DNA of 15,458 nucleotides from an uncultured Clostridia bacterium (GTDB taxonomy: Bacteria; Bacillota; Clostridia; Oscillospirales; Ruminococcaceae), in contig CALCSA010000484.1 in assembly GCA_937894185.1 (NCBI GenBank), positions 1-15,458 on the forward strand, written 5' to 3'. Numbering within the stretch: the first letter of the stretch is position 1; the number at the start of each line of letters is the position of its first letter. A model generated the notes under the pieces. It had not been told where the DNA came from. It made no database searches and saw only the letters and a list, made by a program, of their open reading frames with translations. The translations under genes were made by a program, and so were the position numbers. This document shows, in pieces, positions 15,076 through 15,458 of the stretch.

Positions 15076-15458
15076 TGCCCGCTCCTTTGCTCCCGCGTGT
15101 TTTCGGGGCTGTATTCCTCATGTTCCGGCGCCGCTTGCTGCTGTTCGGGGGAAGGCGGTGCGGCCTCGGTTTCCCCTTGCGGCTCCGGCAGTCTCACGGG
15201 GTCGGTTTCCCGCTCCAGCATGGCCTGCTCGTCCTCGGGGCGGTCGGCCAAAGACTTATTAAGCCTGTCTTCAATGAGCACCCCGTCCCGTATAGTGACA
15301 ATCCGGTCGGCGTACTCGGCAATTTCCCGGTCGTGGGTGACAATCACAAGGGTCTGATTGTTTTCCCGGCTCATGCGCACCATCATGCGCATCACCTCAA
15401 TGGTGGTGCGGGTGTCCAGATTGCCGGTAGGCTCATCGGCAAAAATAATCCGGGGCAT
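15072..15458 (-). CDS. ABC transporter ATPase, MacB/LolD-type (5' end outside window)
   Basis: Only the last ~128 codons are present; the frame is open to the right edge. The Walker B and D-loop region (RIIFADEPTGNLDTRTT) and the H-loop (TLVIVTHDREIAEYADRIVTIRDG) are typical of the LolD/MacB/FtsE class that works with FtsX-type permeases. The Walker A and signature motifs lie outside the window. After the usual end of the domain (IRDGVLIED) there is an unusual tail of about 65 residues, rich in Glu, Pro and Gln (ETEAAPPSPEQQQAAPEHEE), probably disordered. Its TGA overlaps the start of the accessory protein gene (ATGA), so the three genes form a translationally coupled unit. Confidence 0.93.
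   Translation of the reverse strand: MPRIIFADEPTGNLDTRTTIEVMRMMVRMSRENNQTLVIVTHDREIAEYADRIVTIRDGVLIEDRLNKSLADRPEDEQAMLERETDPVRLPEPQGETEAAPPSPEQQQAAPEHEEYSPENTREQRSGQ

Overview
The window looks like chromosome from a fairly GC-rich member of the Firmicutes, most likely class Clostridia (Oscillospiraceae/Ruminococcaceae-like). This is inferred from strong AGGAGG-type ribosome binding sites, GTG/TTG starts, a YesM/YesN-type two-component pair beside a sugar-type ABC importer, an MsmE-like lipoprotein, and an FtsX-type exporter with a secreted accessory protein. No rRNA, tRNA, CRISPR array or insertion sequence was seen.

Left edge (1-632): the 3' end of a tandem-rhodanese protein gene, closed by a strong 17-bp intrinsic terminator. 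A gene-poor stretch of about 390 bp follows (564-956). It holds possible minus-strand gene relics and promoter-like sequences.

957-10062, plus strand, probably one operon or regulon: an internally duplicated cysteine-rich protein of unknown function, a HIT-family hydrolase, a solute-binding lipoprotein, two MalF/MalG-type permeases, a YesM-type sensor kinase interrupted by an in-frame TAG, its AraC-type response regulator, and an Amidohydro_2-type hydrolase. Overlaps of 8 nt (kinase/regulator) and 4 nt (regulator/hydrolase) tie the last three genes together. The natural reading is that a small solute, perhaps a carbohydrate or carbohydrate-linked compound, is sensed outside, bound, imported and then processed. 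No ATPase is encoded in the cluster, so a shared one must energise the importer. A terminator-like hairpin between the lipoprotein and the first permease probably makes the binding protein more abundant. An intrinsic terminator follows the hydrolase gene.

10236-11728, minus strand: pheA (chorismate mutase / prephenate dehydratase / ACT) with its own promoter and a leader of about 315 nt. The leader encodes a 32-residue phenylalanine-rich peptide followed by mutually exclusive hairpins, the last an intrinsic terminator. This is a textbook ribosome-mediated attenuator and the clearest regulatory finding in the window.

11814-15458, minus strand: three overlapping genes for a MacB/LolD-like system: ATPase (5' end outside the window), a large secreted and membrane-anchored accessory protein, and an FtsX-type permease. 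The accessory gene carries a sharply AT-rich block of about 385 bp coding for its first extracellular domain, which suggests domain exchange.
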